From contig NZ_JAECZC010000029.1 in the NCBI RefSeq assembly GCF_016056305.1, positions 42,904 through 106,903 on the forward strand: a DNA stretch of 64,000 nucleotides. The letters run 5' to 3'. This DNA comes from Amazonocrinis nigriterrae CENA67. Its GTDB lineage: Bacteria > Cyanobacteriota > Cyanobacteriia > Cyanobacteriales > Nostocaceae. The notes under the pieces are model-generated. The model was not told the origin of the DNA and searched no databases. It saw nothing but the letters and a program-made list of their open reading frames with translations. A program made the translations under genes and the position numbers. Positions 1 through 10,225 of the stretch are shown here, piece after piece (the stretch's first letter is position 1; every line of letters begins with the position of its first letter).

Positions 1-40
1 CCTCTGGGGTTGGGGGGCAATGAGGGGGAGAATAAGTAAA

Positions 41-82
41 CCAATTCCCAATTCCCAATTCCCAATTCCCAATTCCCAATTC
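41..82. repeat. Short tandem repeat, AATTCCC heptamer
   Basis: About six consecutive copies of the heptamer CAATTCC lie just beyond the stop codon of the adenylate cyclase gene. Heptanucleotide tandem repeats of this kind are typical of spacers in heterocyst-forming cyanobacteria. No function can be read from it. Confidence 0.85.
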
Positions 83-95
83 TCCATACCCTAAT

Positions 96-2681
96 TTACT
101 TTTCATTGAATGTCCAAACACCATCATCCCAATCAAAATCTGTTGGAGGTGATTGCATCCAATGCTGACAACGTAGAAGATGCAACATTGCAGCTTTGTC
201 TTGATTGTCAGCTGCCAACACTTTGGCAAACTCACGTCTGGCAAGGTTAAAATCGCGTTTGAGGTAATACTCACGACCTTTGTGATAATGTTCAATCACT
301 TGCATTTTTTCGCTACTAATTGGCTCAGAACGCAAACCGACTAATTCATATATAGATACTGGCTCATTTCTACCTTTGACGCGAATATAATCTAGTTCCC
401 TAGCCCAAATATTTTCTTCACAAGGTTGAAAAGTGTTTTGACTTATAACGATGTCACAACCGTATTGTTTACTGATACTTTCTAGTCGGGAACCAAGATT
501 AACACCATCGCCAATGGCAGTAAATTCCATCCGCTTACTAGAGCCAATATTGCCACTAATAACGATATCGGAATTAATGCCAATACCAATATTAATTCTG
601 GGTTTATTAGCTGCGTGACGACGTTGATTAAATTCGTGTAAGCGATGGCGCATTTCTATAGATGTTTGTACTGCCATCCAAGCATGTTCTTCCAATGCCA
701 GAGGGGAACCAAACACAGCCATAATGGCATCGCCGATGTATTTATCAAGTGTGCCTTTATGTTTAAAAACTGCCTCTACCATCGATTCAAAATATTCATT
801 GAGCATACTCACCACTTCTTCAGCTTCTAAGTTTTCTGTCAAAGTGGTGTAGCCTCGAATATCAGAAAATAAAATGGAAACTTCTTTGCGATCGCCTCCT
901 AGTTTAGCGTCATCTAGTTTTAATAATTCTTCAGCTAATTCCTGGGTCATGTAGCGGTACATCGTACTCTTGAGCCGCTTCTCATCGCTGATATCTTCCA
1001 TGACAACCAGTGCGCCCCGGACTTGCTGCGGATCGCTGGCATCAGCAATGGAGTTAATGGATAAATTAATACTGTGTTGTTCTGAGCTACTACTGACGAG
1101 TGTACGGTCAGGATAATATTGCTGGCGGCGTTTCGAGTTATTACCGCATAAAGCATCATGACACCATTTGCTAAAGTTGCCTTCTTTAATGGCGATCGCA
1201 TCACTAATCAATTTACCTTCTAAACGGTCTTCTGGCTCCAGCCCTAACAAGCGTTTGGCGCTTTCATTGGCGGCGATAATTAACCCAGATTTATCAGTGG
1301 AAATCACACCATTAGAAAGACTACGCAAAATGTCCCGCTGCATTTGTTCTTGTTGCTTGACAGTGGCAAACAACTGTGCATTGTGCAATGCTACCCCCGC
1401 TTGAATATTAAAAGCTTCCATGAACTCTTCATCATTGCGGTCAAAACTAGCGCAGAAGCAATCGGGAGCTTTCGGCCAATTAGCCGGGTCATAATGAGGA
1501 AAATCCCCTGACTTTTTTTTATTTACTAGTTGGGTAACACCAATTAATTCTTGGTCGGCGTTATACACTGGCATACAAAGTAAGCTACAAGTGCGGTAGC
1601 CATTTTGTTGGTCAAGTTGTTTAGCTGTTTCTGAGTCAGGATGGTCATATAAATCAAAGGGAATATTCAACTTTTTGCCAGAAGCAGCAACGATACCAAC
1701 AACACCTTTACCGATGGGTACTCGTAACTCTTTGGTAGAACCATCGTCTTGGGTGATCTTTGTCCACAATTCATTTTTATCACGGTCTATCAGCCATAGA
1801 GTACTGCGATCAGCATTCATTAGTTCTTTGGCTTCGTCCATCACCCGCTTTAAGGTATCTTCCAAGTCAAGACTGCTTTGACTTAAAGATTTAATCGCCT
1901 TCATCAACGCTGCTACGGCCCTTTGTTTTTGAGTCGCTACATAAAACGAGCGCGATGATTCTAAAATCAAGCAAATTGAGGGAGCAAATTCTTGAAATAA
2001 TTGTTCATCAGCCCTGGTAAAGCCTATGGTATCAATGCGCTCTGAGAGTGGAGCCTCTGGATTATTTAAGGATTTTAATTTATTGAGTAATTGCACTACC
2101 GCTACTAACCGTCCTTGTTCATTGAGTAGCGGCAAAGCTAGCATTGTGTAGGTGCGGTAGCCAGTTCTTTTTTCTTGTTGTTGAGCAAATACTGAACGCG
2201 GGTCGTCATAAAAATCAAAAGGAATATTGATCACTCGTTGGAAAGTGGCGACTTCACCAGCAATGCCTTTATCGGCAGGGACACGAATTTCTGGAGAGCG
2301 ATCGCCTTCTCCCTCAGCTACAATTGACCAGAGTTCTTGTTTTTCTTCATCTAATAAAAATATAGTTGTCCTGTCTGCTCCTAATAATTCTCCAGTTTTC
2401 AAGGTAATTGAGTGCAACATTTCTTGCAGTATTGTCTCAAATCCTTGAGAATCGAGCATTGACAGAGTTTGATGAACAATATGTAATTTTTGCTCAACTT
2501 CCGTGACAACCTGTTTAAACGTATCCTGAGTCAGGGGAGCAAGAAACGTGGAAATAGTTCCCTTTCTTCTGGCAAGAGCGCCCACAGGAGCAGAAGTTGG
2601 TTGTAAGTGGTGATTTTCTTGGTTGTGATCACCAATAATTAAATCAGCAGTCTCGCCAAAATTACGTTTATGCACTGACAT
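96..2681 (-). CDS. cyaB: CyaB-type adenylate cyclase, GAF-GAF-PAS-cyclase
   Basis: Class III adenylate cyclase making cAMP from ATP; the protein looks soluble, with no membrane segment. Order of domains: N-terminal leader, GAF-A (about 75-245), GAF-B (about 265-440), PAS (about 455-575), catalytic domain (about 595-780), and a TPR-like tail (about 800-860). Both GAF domains carry the NK..DE residues of cyclic-nucleotide-binding GAFs (LLNK with ADEQLF; LVNKKKSG with NDEEF). The catalytic domain has both metal aspartates (LFSDIRGYT and KYIGDAIMAVFG) and the EFTAIGDGVNLGSRLE segment. The Lys in LDKYIGD is the residue expected for adenine selection. At 861 residues it matches Anabaena CyaB1/CyaB2 (about 860), whose tandem GAFs bind cAMP in positive feedback. 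Which of the two paralogues it is cannot be decided here. It is monocistronic, with a gene-free stretch of about 1 kb upstream. Confidence 0.93.
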   Translation of the reverse strand: MSVHKRNFGETADLIIGDHNQENHHLQPTSAPVGALARRKGTISTFLAPLTQDTFKQVVTEVEQKLHIVHQTLSMLDSQGFETILQEMLHSITLKTGELLGADRTTIFLLDEEKQELWSIVAEGEGDRSPEIRVPADKGIAGEVATFQRVINIPFDFYDDPRSVFAQQQEKRTGYRTYTMLALPLLNEQGRLVAVVQLLNKLKSLNNPEAPLSERIDTIGFTRADEQLFQEFAPSICLILESSRSFYVATQKQRAVAALMKAIKSLSQSSLDLEDTLKRVMDEAKELMNADRSTLWLIDRDKNELWTKITQDDGSTKELRVPIGKGVVGIVAASGKKLNIPFDLYDHPDSETAKQLDQQNGYRTCSLLCMPVYNADQELIGVTQLVNKKKSGDFPHYDPANWPKAPDCFCASFDRNDEEFMEAFNIQAGVALHNAQLFATVKQQEQMQRDILRSLSNGVISTDKSGLIIAANESAKRLLGLEPEDRLEGKLISDAIAIKEGNFSKWCHDALCGNNSKRRQQYYPDRTLVSSSSEQHSINLSINSIADASDPQQVRGALVVMEDISDEKRLKSTMYRYMTQELAEELLKLDDAKLGGDRKEVSILFSDIRGYTTLTENLEAEEVVSMLNEYFESMVEAVFKHKGTLDKYIGDAIMAVFGSPLALEEHAWMAVQTSIEMRHRLHEFNQRRHAANKPRINIGIGINSDIVISGNIGSSKRMEFTAIGDGVNLGSRLESISKQYGCDIVISQNTFQPCEENIWARELDYIRVKGRNEPVSIYELVGLRSEPISSEKMQVIEHYHKGREYYLKRDFNLARREFAKVLAADNQDKAAMLHLLRCQHWMQSPPTDFDWDDGVWTFNEK

Positions 2682-3783
2682 AGGTAATTTTTGATATAAC
2701 AGGTTTAAATGTTAAGTATTTTTAACAATGTCATGAAATTTATCTAAGTGTTGCTTTTAGCAACAATCGATTGACACTAACCACAGTTTAATCGCTTGTT
2801 AAGCTAGCGTCATCCTGCGCCAGTACTTGTCTTTCCCAATGCTTAGTTTGCAATGAGAGTTGGGGATGATAGACAAATCTAGTCAGTGTTATTGCCTTGT
2901 TCTATACCTGAAAAAATGTGAAAATCAAGGGATAATACTAATTTGGGTAGATGTCAGCAATAAATACTTCTCCCCAGATTCTCTTGCTCAGTTGTAGCCA
3001 CCTGAAAGTGAAATAACCCAATCGATACACCCAGACCAACAGATGCCAAATAGCGGCAGAAATATCAACTCATATGAAGTTATTTCTTAGCAGCATCAAG
3101 TTAATGGCTTGATGGTAAATTGTAGGTAAAATTCTTTTCCATTATTATAGATGCACCACTGAGAGTCAAACTGCGATCGCTGCTAGAGCGCACATATCAC
3201 CAGCCCACATAGCCATTACCTACTTGACTGGCTATGCTTGTGGGGTTACTGTTATACATAGTTCCCAAAAATCGTGCTAAACTAACAATTTGCTGTTCTA
3301 AGTCAAAAAATTGCTAGAGTCCAGAAGGTAAAAGACTTCAAGTGATTTGATTTTGACTGTCATACATGACCCATTGCCCTATTCAACTGACGAATTATAT
3401 CAGTCAGGATGTTCCCCTGTGTCAAGCGAGGAAAAGCATTTAGGGGATAGGGTTTTTAATGTGCAGTTAGTTTAATCCATAAACTGTAAGAGGCTTTGCT
3501 AGTCGCGTGGCAGAGATTATGGTTTCAGGGTGCTATCAATAAATCACTTTTAGTAATTCAAAGACAGGTAAGATGCCTGAGCTAGCACGATTATAAAGTT
3601 GTGTAACAAATTTGAGACTGCTGCATAAAACCTAGATAACAGCCGTAAGTATAAATGGAGCAACAAAATTCTTTTAAAGAAAGTCTCCCCATTTCTAACA
3701 TGCTGTTTGGTTTGATGGATTGGTAGCAATTCATTTTCAAATCTTTGACTCTATTCCTGTGTTTTGCAAGAGGTAACTTGAAT
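2682..3783. other. Long spacer without a convincing gene
   Basis: About 1.1 kb between the divergent cyclase gene and a small plus-strand gene. It holds HIP1-like octamers and many stops in all frames. The minus strand around 3360-3420 reads as a protein-like stretch (LTQGNILTDIIRQLNRAMGH) before stops interrupt it, so an old pseudogene is possible. I cannot assign a family. An open frame at 3591-3884 on the minus strand overlaps the start of the plus-strand gene and looks accidental. Confidence 0.5.
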
Positions 3784-4083
3784 ATGACTAACATATTAGA
3801 GCTAGCGAACAATTTGGGTGAGAATGAGACGGGAATCTTCGCCAGCGATCCAGGCGAGCCATGGCCTTTAATCGGTAAGCTCAAAAAAAAGCTAAAAAAA
3901 AAGCTATCTACTTCAACACAAGAAACTCCTAATCAGCCTGAAGAACTATTTAACCCCAATCAGCCTGAACAGAACCCATCTAACAGCCCCAACAATCTCC
4001 TCATATCACTCCAGTTCATCTCCTGGCTTTATAAAGCTATTAAACATCAGTCTCTCTGGTGGCAGAGATTAAGTTGGGCATAA
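3784..4083 (+). CDS. Small hypothetical protein, Lys- and Pro/Asn-rich
   Basis: I do not recognise this roughly 100-residue protein. The internal ATG at 3784 is preferred over the upstream start at 3745 because a GAGG ribosome-binding motif lies about 10 bases before it. The middle holds a lysine cluster (KLKKKLKKKL) followed by a linker rich in Asn, Pro, Gln and Glu. The C-terminus is Trp/Leu-rich (WLYKAIKHQSLWWQRLSWA), a possible amphipathic helix. It lies 81 bases upstream of the filamentous-hemagglutinin-like gene on the same strand and may be co-transcribed with it. No signal peptide is visible. Confidence 0.45.
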   Translation: MTNILELANNLGENETGIFASDPGEPWPLIGKLKKKLKKKLSTSTQETPNQPEELFNPNQPEQNPSNSPNNLLISLQFISWLYKAIKHQSLWWQRLSWA

Positions 4084-4164
4084 GGATTTTCATCACAAGT
4101 GATAAATGAACGCAGTTTTTTCTAAATACAACTTGGTAGTTTTAGATAAAAGGCAAATTTTGAA

Positions 4165-6567
4165 ATGACTCAAAGCGGCAAAGGTTGCTCTTTACAACTA
4201 GGTTTAGCAAGTTCTCTAGCAACTGCTGGAGCATTAACCCTTGGCATTACCTCTTTTTTAGCAAATTCTGCCTTTGCCCAGAGTCTCATCACTCCTGATC
4301 AAAATTTAGGAACTGAAAACTCTCAAGTTATCAAAAACTACCTTGGTAATCCTACTGAAGCTCTTACGGGCGGGGCAACTCGTGGTAACAATCTCTTCCA
4401 CAGTTTTCAAGAATTCAATGTTAAAGAGGGACGCTCAGCTCTTTTCTTGATTCCCAACAGTAATATACAGAACATTCTAGTCAGAGTTACGGGTAGTAAC
4501 CGCTCAGAGATTCTAGGCAAGCTTGAGACTTCTGCTGGTTCTAATGCCAATTTATTTTTGATCAATCCCAACGGAGTCATCTTTGGGCCGAATGCCACAC
4601 TAAATGTAGGTGGTTCATTTGTGGCTAGTACAGCTAGTGGTATCAAGTTTGCCGATGACACCGTTTTTAGTGCAACTGCTCCCCAAACAACACCTTTACT
4701 GACGGTGAGTGTACCGCTTGGTTTGCAGTTTGAGAGGATTGGGGGAGAGATTAATCTACAGGGGAAACTAGAAGTCCCAACAGGTAAAACTCTAGCGTTA
4801 GTTGGGGGTAATGTCACTCTAGATGGTGGCAATGTCAACCTACAGGCCAATCTTTACAATCTAAAAGCACCAAATGGTCAAATCGCATTGGGAGGTATTC
4901 TTGGAACAGGAACAATAAGACTGAATTTAGATAGCAATAACCAGCTTTTGAACTTTCCTAATGATGTAGCTTTAGCAGATGTATCTTTCATAAATCAAGC
5001 TCGAATTAGTGTTAGTGGAGAGGGCGGTGGTTACGTTCAGCTACAGGGAAAACGTATCACGCTTAATGATGCGTCAGAAGTTTTTGCAGATACTGATGGA
5101 AGTCAAAACGGTAGAGGAATTTATATTCAGACAGAGCAGTTAACTCTTCAAAATGGGTCGCAAGTAAAAGCTTCTGTTCGTGAAAATGCGACTGGTTCTG
5201 GGGGAAGTATATTGGTGAGGGCAACTGACTCTGTACAAGTGAGCGGAACAATACCAAGGGGAAAGTACAATCAGGGTAATCCTAGCGCTTTTTTTACTAA
5301 CACTTTTGCTTATGGTAGGGCGGGCAGCCTAACCATTGAAACGGGAAAGTTAATTGTTGAGAATGGAGCAAACATATCAGCTAGTACTCAACCCAATAGC
5401 CAAGGAAAAGGGGGAAATTTAGAAGTTACCGCCTCAGAGTTTGTAAAACTAAGTGGCTTTTCAGCTTTTAACAACCCCAACGGATTGTTTGCTCAGACTC
5501 GAGGTAGTGGAGACGCAGGTTCCTTGACCATCACAACTCCTGCATTGATTGTTCTTGATGGATCAGTAGTAGCAGCTGGTACTATTAGGAACAGTAGTGG
5601 CGATGGGGGAACTCTGACTGTAAGCGCTTCTGACTATGTGGAATTGAGCGGAACAGCACCAAATGGTTTTCCTAGTGGCTTGTATGCGCGGAGTCAAGGT
5701 AGCGGAGATGCTGGTTCTGTGTACATTACCACAGGGAAGTTGATTGCGCGGGATAATGCTCAAGTAACCGTAGGTGCCTTGGGAGTAGGGAATGCAGGCA
5801 ACTTGGAAATTACAACCCGTGAAATCCTTTTAGATAGTAAAGGACAACTGGTTGCTAGAACCACATCAGGTGATGGGGGCAATATTAATTTGCAATTAGA
5901 GAACTTGTTGCAGTTACGCAATAATAGTCAAATTCTGGCTGATGCTGGTGGTGGTGGAAATGGGGGCAATATTACCATCAATATTCCTAATGGCTTGATA
6001 GTTGCTGTTCCAGAGGAAAATAGTGACATCAGGGCGAATGCTGACGCTGGTAAAGGTGGCACAGTCAACATTGATGCTTTTCGTGTCTTCGGCATCCAAC
6101 CTCGTGAAAGTCTGACCGAGTTGAGTGATATTACCGCTAGTTCTGAATCTGGGCCACAGGGCAATATCGTAATTAACACCTCCGATCTTGAACCTAGGCC
6201 AGAATTAATCAATTTATTACCAAACCAACCTGTTGAGCCTAAAGTATCCCAAGTATGTCAAGCAGGCACAGCACAAAAGAAAAATAGTTTTACCATCACT
6301 GGTCGTGGTGGCTTACCAGCCAATCCCACTGAAGCCCTCAACACTGATGCTGTTCTCACAGATTGGATTACTCTCGACAAAGTTGCAGAAACTTCCTCTG
6401 GTGTAACTAGAGAGAAAAATTCTACTAATCCCAGCCAGGCAAACATTGTAGAAGCTACAGGCTGGGTAATCAATGCTAAAGGAGAAGTTGTACTCACTGC
6501 TAATGCACCTACTGGCACGATGCATAATTACTGGCAAAAGTCAAGTAACTGTAGTTTGCCTCAATAG
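4165..6567 (+). CDS. TPS-domain (filamentous hemagglutinin N-terminal) exoprotein
   Basis: Secreted beta-helical protein of the two-partner-secretion (TpsA) type, expected to cross the outer membrane through a TpsB pore. A signal peptide is visible (hydrophobic run about 10-38 ending AFAQS). The TPS domain (about 40-300) contains NPNGVIFGPNATLNVGGSF, the NPNG-type signature. Residues 300-690 are Gly/Asn/Ser-rich repeats in which SGDAGSLTITT-like units recur (GSGDAGS occurs more than once), as expected for a right-handed beta-helix. The C-terminus has two cysteines typical of cyanobacterial family members. No TpsB gene is in the window, so the partner must lie elsewhere. At 800 residues it is short compared with bacterial adhesins but normal for the cyanobacterial type. 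The passenger function (adhesion, sheath) is not readable. Confidence 0.88.
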   Translation: MTQSGKGCSLQLGLASSLATAGALTLGITSFLANSAFAQSLITPDQNLGTENSQVIKNYLGNPTEALTGGATRGNNLFHSFQEFNVKEGRSALFLIPNSNIQNILVRVTGSNRSEILGKLETSAGSNANLFLINPNGVIFGPNATLNVGGSFVASTASGIKFADDTVFSATAPQTTPLLTVSVPLGLQFERIGGEINLQGKLEVPTGKTLALVGGNVTLDGGNVNLQANLYNLKAPNGQIALGGILGTGTIRLNLDSNNQLLNFPNDVALADVSFINQARISVSGEGGGYVQLQGKRITLNDASEVFADTDGSQNGRGIYIQTEQLTLQNGSQVKASVRENATGSGGSILVRATDSVQVSGTIPRGKYNQGNPSAFFTNTFAYGRAGSLTIETGKLIVENGANISASTQPNSQGKGGNLEVTASEFVKLSGFSAFNNPNGLFAQTRGSGDAGSLTITTPALIVLDGSVVAAGTIRNSSGDGGTLTVSASDYVELSGTAPNGFPSGLYARSQGSGDAGSVYITTGKLIARDNAQVTVGALGVGNAGNLEITTREILLDSKGQLVARTTSGDGGNINLQLENLLQLRNNSQILADAGGGGNGGNITINIPNGLIVAVPEENSDIRANADAGKGGTVNIDAFRVFGIQPRESLTELSDITASSESGPQGNIVINTSDLEPRPELINLLPNQPVEPKVSQVCQAGTAQKKNSFTITGRGGLPANPTEALNTDAVLTDWITLDKVAETSSGVTREKNSTNPSQANIVEATGWVINAKGEVVLTANAPTGTMHNYWQKSSNCSLPQ

Positions 6568-6665
6568 GGGAGCAGGGGAGCAGGGGAGCAGCAAAGAGGC
6601 TTTTAAGGTTTATGCACAAATAGTAGAACAATTAGTTGTTAGTCGTCAGTTGTCAGCTGTCAGTT
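6567..6665. repeat. Short tandem repeats, GGGGAGCA and TCAGTTG types
   Basis: Directly after the exoprotein stop codon are three copies of GGGGAGCA. From about 6629 there are copies of a TTGTCAG-type heptamer. The same families recur in this window, at 34100-34175, 52800-52935 and 56277-56365, and inside two genes. Confidence 0.85.
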
Positions 6666-6785
6666 GTGATTCTCTGTATCTCCTCATCTCCTCATCTCTC
6701 CTTCACAGTGCTTACGCTTCACTAAAAGCGCTACAAATATGGTATATGCTAAAAGCACAAAAGCTATAAGCTGTCTCACTGTTTT

Positions 6786-7571
6786 ATGCCGCAGTATACA
6801 TCTGGCAACAACTGGGATTTTTTGCGCCAGTTTGTTACCTTGTTGGCAATTATCGGCGCTTTCGTTGTTAATGTGCTATCAAATATTTCTCCGCTCAATG
6901 GACTCACCATAGGAGAAATTTCCAACAGTTTGTTCAATAATGTTCTGATTATCCCTGCTAACTATGCCTTTGTGATTTGGGGACTGATTTATCTAGGATT
7001 ATTCGCCTTTGGAATCTACCAGTTTTTACCTAACCAGAAACACGATTTAGATTTACGCAAAACAGGTTACTTGTTGGTAATTGCCTGTGTTGCTCAAAGT
7101 GTCTGGGTGTATCTTTTCCTCTCCAGACTTTTTGGACTTTCTGTAATTGCAATGCTCTTGATTCTACTACCTCTAATTGGTATTTATCTGCAATTAGGGA
7201 TTGGAAATAAGTATGTACCTCGTGAGAAGAAGTGGTGTGTTGACTTTCCCATCAGCATTTATCTGGGCTGGATTAGCGTTGCAACTATTGTCAATGTAGC
7301 GTGTGCTTTATATTTTCAGAAGTGGAATGGATGGGGAATCTCTGCTGAAGTTTGGACTGTGATTATGTTTTTGGCGGCTTTTTCAATTGCAGCAATGATT
7401 TGCATCCAACGTCAAGATATAGCTTACACAGGAGTAATAGTTTGGGCACTGGTTGCGATCGCAGTTAAGCACTGGAACAATTCTCTACTGAGGAATGTAG
7501 CATTAATTTTGGCAATTGTGCTTGCTGCGATCGCCACAGCTATAAAATTACGTAATCGACATGACTATTGA
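6786..7571 (+). CDS. TspO/MBR-like (tryptophan-rich sensory) membrane protein
   Basis: Integral membrane protein with about seven hydrophobic helices across 261 residues. The segment PANYAFVIWGLIYLGLFAFGIYQF resembles the P..W.F...W..IY core of TspO/MBR proteins, and tryptophans recur (WVYLF, YLGWISV, WNGWGI). Classical TspO has about 160 residues and five helices, so this is the longer cyanobacterial variety. Ligand and role (tetrapyrrole or stress sensing in TspO) are not shown by the sequence. The 3' end overlaps the convergent GH31 gene by 7 bases. Confidence 0.65.
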   Translation: MPQYTSGNNWDFLRQFVTLLAIIGAFVVNVLSNISPLNGLTIGEISNSLFNNVLIIPANYAFVIWGLIYLGLFAFGIYQFLPNQKHDLDLRKTGYLLVIACVAQSVWVYLFLSRLFGLSVIAMLLILLPLIGIYLQLGIGNKYVPREKKWCVDFPISIYLGWISVATIVNVACALYFQKWNGWGISAEVWTVIMFLAAFSIAAMICIQRQDIAYTGVIVWALVAIAVKHWNNSLLRNVALILAIVLAAIATAIKLRNRHDY

Positions 7572-9913
7572 CTATTGTTAAATATCAACTGTTGTGCAGT
7601 ACCATCATCGATAAACCTCTGTTCATCAACACCTACTAGTTCCACAATTATTTCACGCGTTGCAGGTGCAAAGTTACCCTCTCTTGCTGAAATCTCAACA
7701 ATGGTTTGTTGTCCTTGTGTAATAACTTGGTAAGTTGTTGTACAGAAGGCTCCCGTTTGATACTCGAAAGTATGACCGTCATCTTCATAAAGTGTAAACT
7801 CACCTTTACCCCTCCAAATCCTTAACCTCATTTGGTCTACAGGACGTTCATCTGTATATTGCATTACTGGGGCCATGGGAATAATTGCACCAGCACGGAC
7901 ATATAATGGCATTCGTTCTAGGGTTGCGTGTGCCAGGATGTGAGTTGGCCCTGTAAAAGTATCACCACTCCACCAATCGTACCAGCAACCTTCAGGCAAA
8001 TACACAGCACGGTGTTCAACGCCTGGACGGTAAATTGGTGCTGCTAATATTGACGAACCAAGCATTACTTGGTCAGCTAGAGTATGGGTCTTGGGGTCAT
8101 TGGGGAAATCATACAATAAAGGGCGCAGAATTGGCGAACCAGTGGTTGCAGCTTGCCAAAAAAGAGTGTAAATGTAGGGTAGTAGCTGGTAACGCAATTC
8201 AATGTACTCACGGCAAATTTTTTCGATGCGATCGCCAAATACCCAAGGTTCATGCTGTGCTGTAGTTAATGCTGAGTGTCCGCGCATCAACGGATAAAGT
8301 ATTCCTACCTGCATCCAACGAGCAAATAGTTCCGCCGTAGCGTTACCTGCAAACCCCCCAATATCAGCACCTACAAAACCAACCCCCGATAGGCCCAGAT
8401 TACACAGCATTGGTAGAGACATTTCTAAGTGTTCCCACAGAGATTGATTGTCTCCTGTCCATACTGCTGACCAGCGCTGAATACCAGCGTATCCAGAGCG
8501 TGTCAAGATAAAAGAGCGTTCTGTCGGACGAGATTTTTTAGCTGCCTGATAAGATGCCTGTGCCATCATTAACCCATACAAATTATGGGTTTCAGCGTGA
8601 GTTGTTTTCTCATCAGTCGGCCCTTGTAAAGCATCAAGAGGAAACGAAACCTTGTTACCAGGGTCGCCGAATGGACGGTCATCAAGTGCGGGTTCATTCA
8701 TGTCATTCCAGATACCAGCAACACCAATATCTGTAAGGCTGTTTTGCCAACTTTCCCACCAACTCTGAACTTCAGGACGCAGGAAATCAGGAAAGACAGC
8801 TTTATCAGGCCAAACATAGCCGTGAAATAGTTGACCATTGGTATTACGGATAAAATAGTCGTTTTTTAAACCTTCGTCGAAGACTTTGTAATCTGCTTCT
8901 GGTTCATACTTCACTCCTGGATCAACAATTGTCACTACTTTGAAGCCATCTTGCTGAAGTTCTTTGATTAATTCTTGAGGGTGAGCAAATCGCTTGGGAC
9001 TCCAGGTAAAAACCCGGTAGCCATTCATATAGTCAATATCAAGATGGATAACATCACAGGGAATGTAGCGTTGACGAAATTCATCGGCTAGTTTACGTAC
9101 TACGTCTTGTGACTCGTAACTCCAGCGACACTGATGATAACCTAGCGCCCATCGGGGTGGTAAGGGCATTTGTCCGGTTAGCTGAGTGTAAGTCTGAAGA
9201 ATTTTTGCGGGTTCAGGGCCATAAATAATATAGTAATCTAGTTCACTTCCTTGAGTTTCCATCCGCCAAACTCCAGGTTGTTCTGCACCTAAATCAAATC
9301 GGCTCCAAAAAGTCGTATTGAAGAAAAATCCATAACCCAATCCCGGACGCAACGCTATAAAAAAGGGAATCGTCTGATACATGCTGTCTGTCATGATTCC
9401 ATAATCAAGGGCATCAGATGTCCAGTTGGTTCTGACTTTTGAGCGCTGATCGAGTAAACCAGTGGGTTCACCGAAACCATAGAAGTGTTCGTCTGCTTCT
9501 ATTTGTTTCCATCCAGCAACAGCACCAGTCCGCCATCCCATTCCTAAGTCTGCATCCTGAGCAAAGGGCTGTCCTGCTGAGTCGAAACACTGGATACGAC
9601 ATGGATTGCGGGACACGACAATGCACAATTGCTCGGTTGTAATTTCTATAGCCTCTGCTTTTTCTCGCACCTCAAACGGCACTATAGACCATTGTTCATC
9701 CGCCTGTGCCACTGCCCACGATCGCCTGGTTAGAAATTCGCCCGTTGCTGTCATTCGTACCCGAATTAAGTTAGATGCTAGCACACTCACACGCAGACAA
9801 GCATCGCCACATTTGAAGAGGATATGGCGCTCATCCTGTTGTATTCCTTGTACTGCGCCTAGGATTGACCAAGGTGCCTCGTTTGTGTGCAGTTGACCGA
9901 AGTATTGCGGCAT
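7565..9913 (-). CDS. Glycoside hydrolase family 31 alpha-glucosidase
   Basis: Retaining alpha-glycosidase of GH31. The N-terminal beta-sandwich covers about 1-235, the (beta/alpha)8 barrel about 250-600, and C-terminal beta domains the rest. The nucleophile region reads GIWNDMNEPALDD, with the catalytic Asp at residue 404. The acid/base region reads VWTGDNQSLWEHL, with the Asp at residue 488. Other GH31 marks are HLDIDYMNGYRVFTW and GADIGGFAGN. No signal peptide is seen, so it is probably cytosolic, acting on maltose- or glycogen-derived alpha-glucosides. Length (782) is usual. It is monocistronic and tail-to-tail with the TspO-like gene. The exact linkage specificity cannot be read. Confidence 0.93.
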   Translation of the reverse strand: MPQYFGQLHTNEAPWSILGAVQGIQQDERHILFKCGDACLRVSVLASNLIRVRMTATGEFLTRRSWAVAQADEQWSIVPFEVREKAEAIEITTEQLCIVVSRNPCRIQCFDSAGQPFAQDADLGMGWRTGAVAGWKQIEADEHFYGFGEPTGLLDQRSKVRTNWTSDALDYGIMTDSMYQTIPFFIALRPGLGYGFFFNTTFWSRFDLGAEQPGVWRMETQGSELDYYIIYGPEPAKILQTYTQLTGQMPLPPRWALGYHQCRWSYESQDVVRKLADEFRQRYIPCDVIHLDIDYMNGYRVFTWSPKRFAHPQELIKELQQDGFKVVTIVDPGVKYEPEADYKVFDEGLKNDYFIRNTNGQLFHGYVWPDKAVFPDFLRPEVQSWWESWQNSLTDIGVAGIWNDMNEPALDDRPFGDPGNKVSFPLDALQGPTDEKTTHAETHNLYGLMMAQASYQAAKKSRPTERSFILTRSGYAGIQRWSAVWTGDNQSLWEHLEMSLPMLCNLGLSGVGFVGADIGGFAGNATAELFARWMQVGILYPLMRGHSALTTAQHEPWVFGDRIEKICREYIELRYQLLPYIYTLFWQAATTGSPILRPLLYDFPNDPKTHTLADQVMLGSSILAAPIYRPGVEHRAVYLPEGCWYDWWSGDTFTGPTHILAHATLERMPLYVRAGAIIPMAPVMQYTDERPVDQMRLRIWRGKGEFTLYEDDGHTFEYQTGAFCTTTYQVITQGQQTIVEISAREGNFAPATREIIVELVGVDEQRFIDDGTAQQLIFNNSQ

Positions 9914-10225
9914 AATCCCTGATTAAATGACAATTATTTCCCCAATAGAGATTCACACAAACTACTGACAAAATGCCTGTATCTTGAGCAGGACTTATAC
10001 TAATTCGTAATTCGTAATTCGTAATTGTAGAGACGATTCGCCGAATCGTCTGTACTCAGATATGGCATGGCTTTGAGGTTTGAATCTGTTGCCGAATTTT
10101 AGAGAAGGGAATAGGACATGGGACATAAGGCATTGGTAATTTCTTGCCTATGCCCTATGCCCAAAAACTACAGTTACCAAGGGGGTAGAGTTTTTTATCC
10201 CACTGTTATGCAATGCCGAATTATC
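9914..10225. other. Spacer with tandem repeat and palindrome
   Basis: 312 bases between the GH31 and CutA genes, both on the minus strand. It holds a TAATTCG tandem repeat (10001-10026) directly followed by a palindrome (10027-10055, listed separately). The remainder shows no gene. The stretch 10110-10170 has the TGCCCTATGCCC style of degenerate repeat common in these genomes. Confidence 0.7.
10027..10055. repeat. Palindromic dispersed repeat, copy 1
   Basis: A 29-base palindrome centred on ACGATTCGCCGAATCGT. Its exact reverse complement occurs at 13665-13693, so this is a dispersed repeat present twice in opposite orientation, not a gene-specific terminator. There is no T-run on either side. 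Confidence 0.9.

Noticed and set aside
3591-3884. Minus-strand protein upstream of the exoprotein gene
   Set aside because: It overlaps the plus-strand small gene antisense and has no family features or good start.
4407-4850. Antisense frame in the exoprotein gene (147 codons)
   Set aside because: Shadow of the repetitive TPS gene; no ribosome-binding site or recognisable fold.
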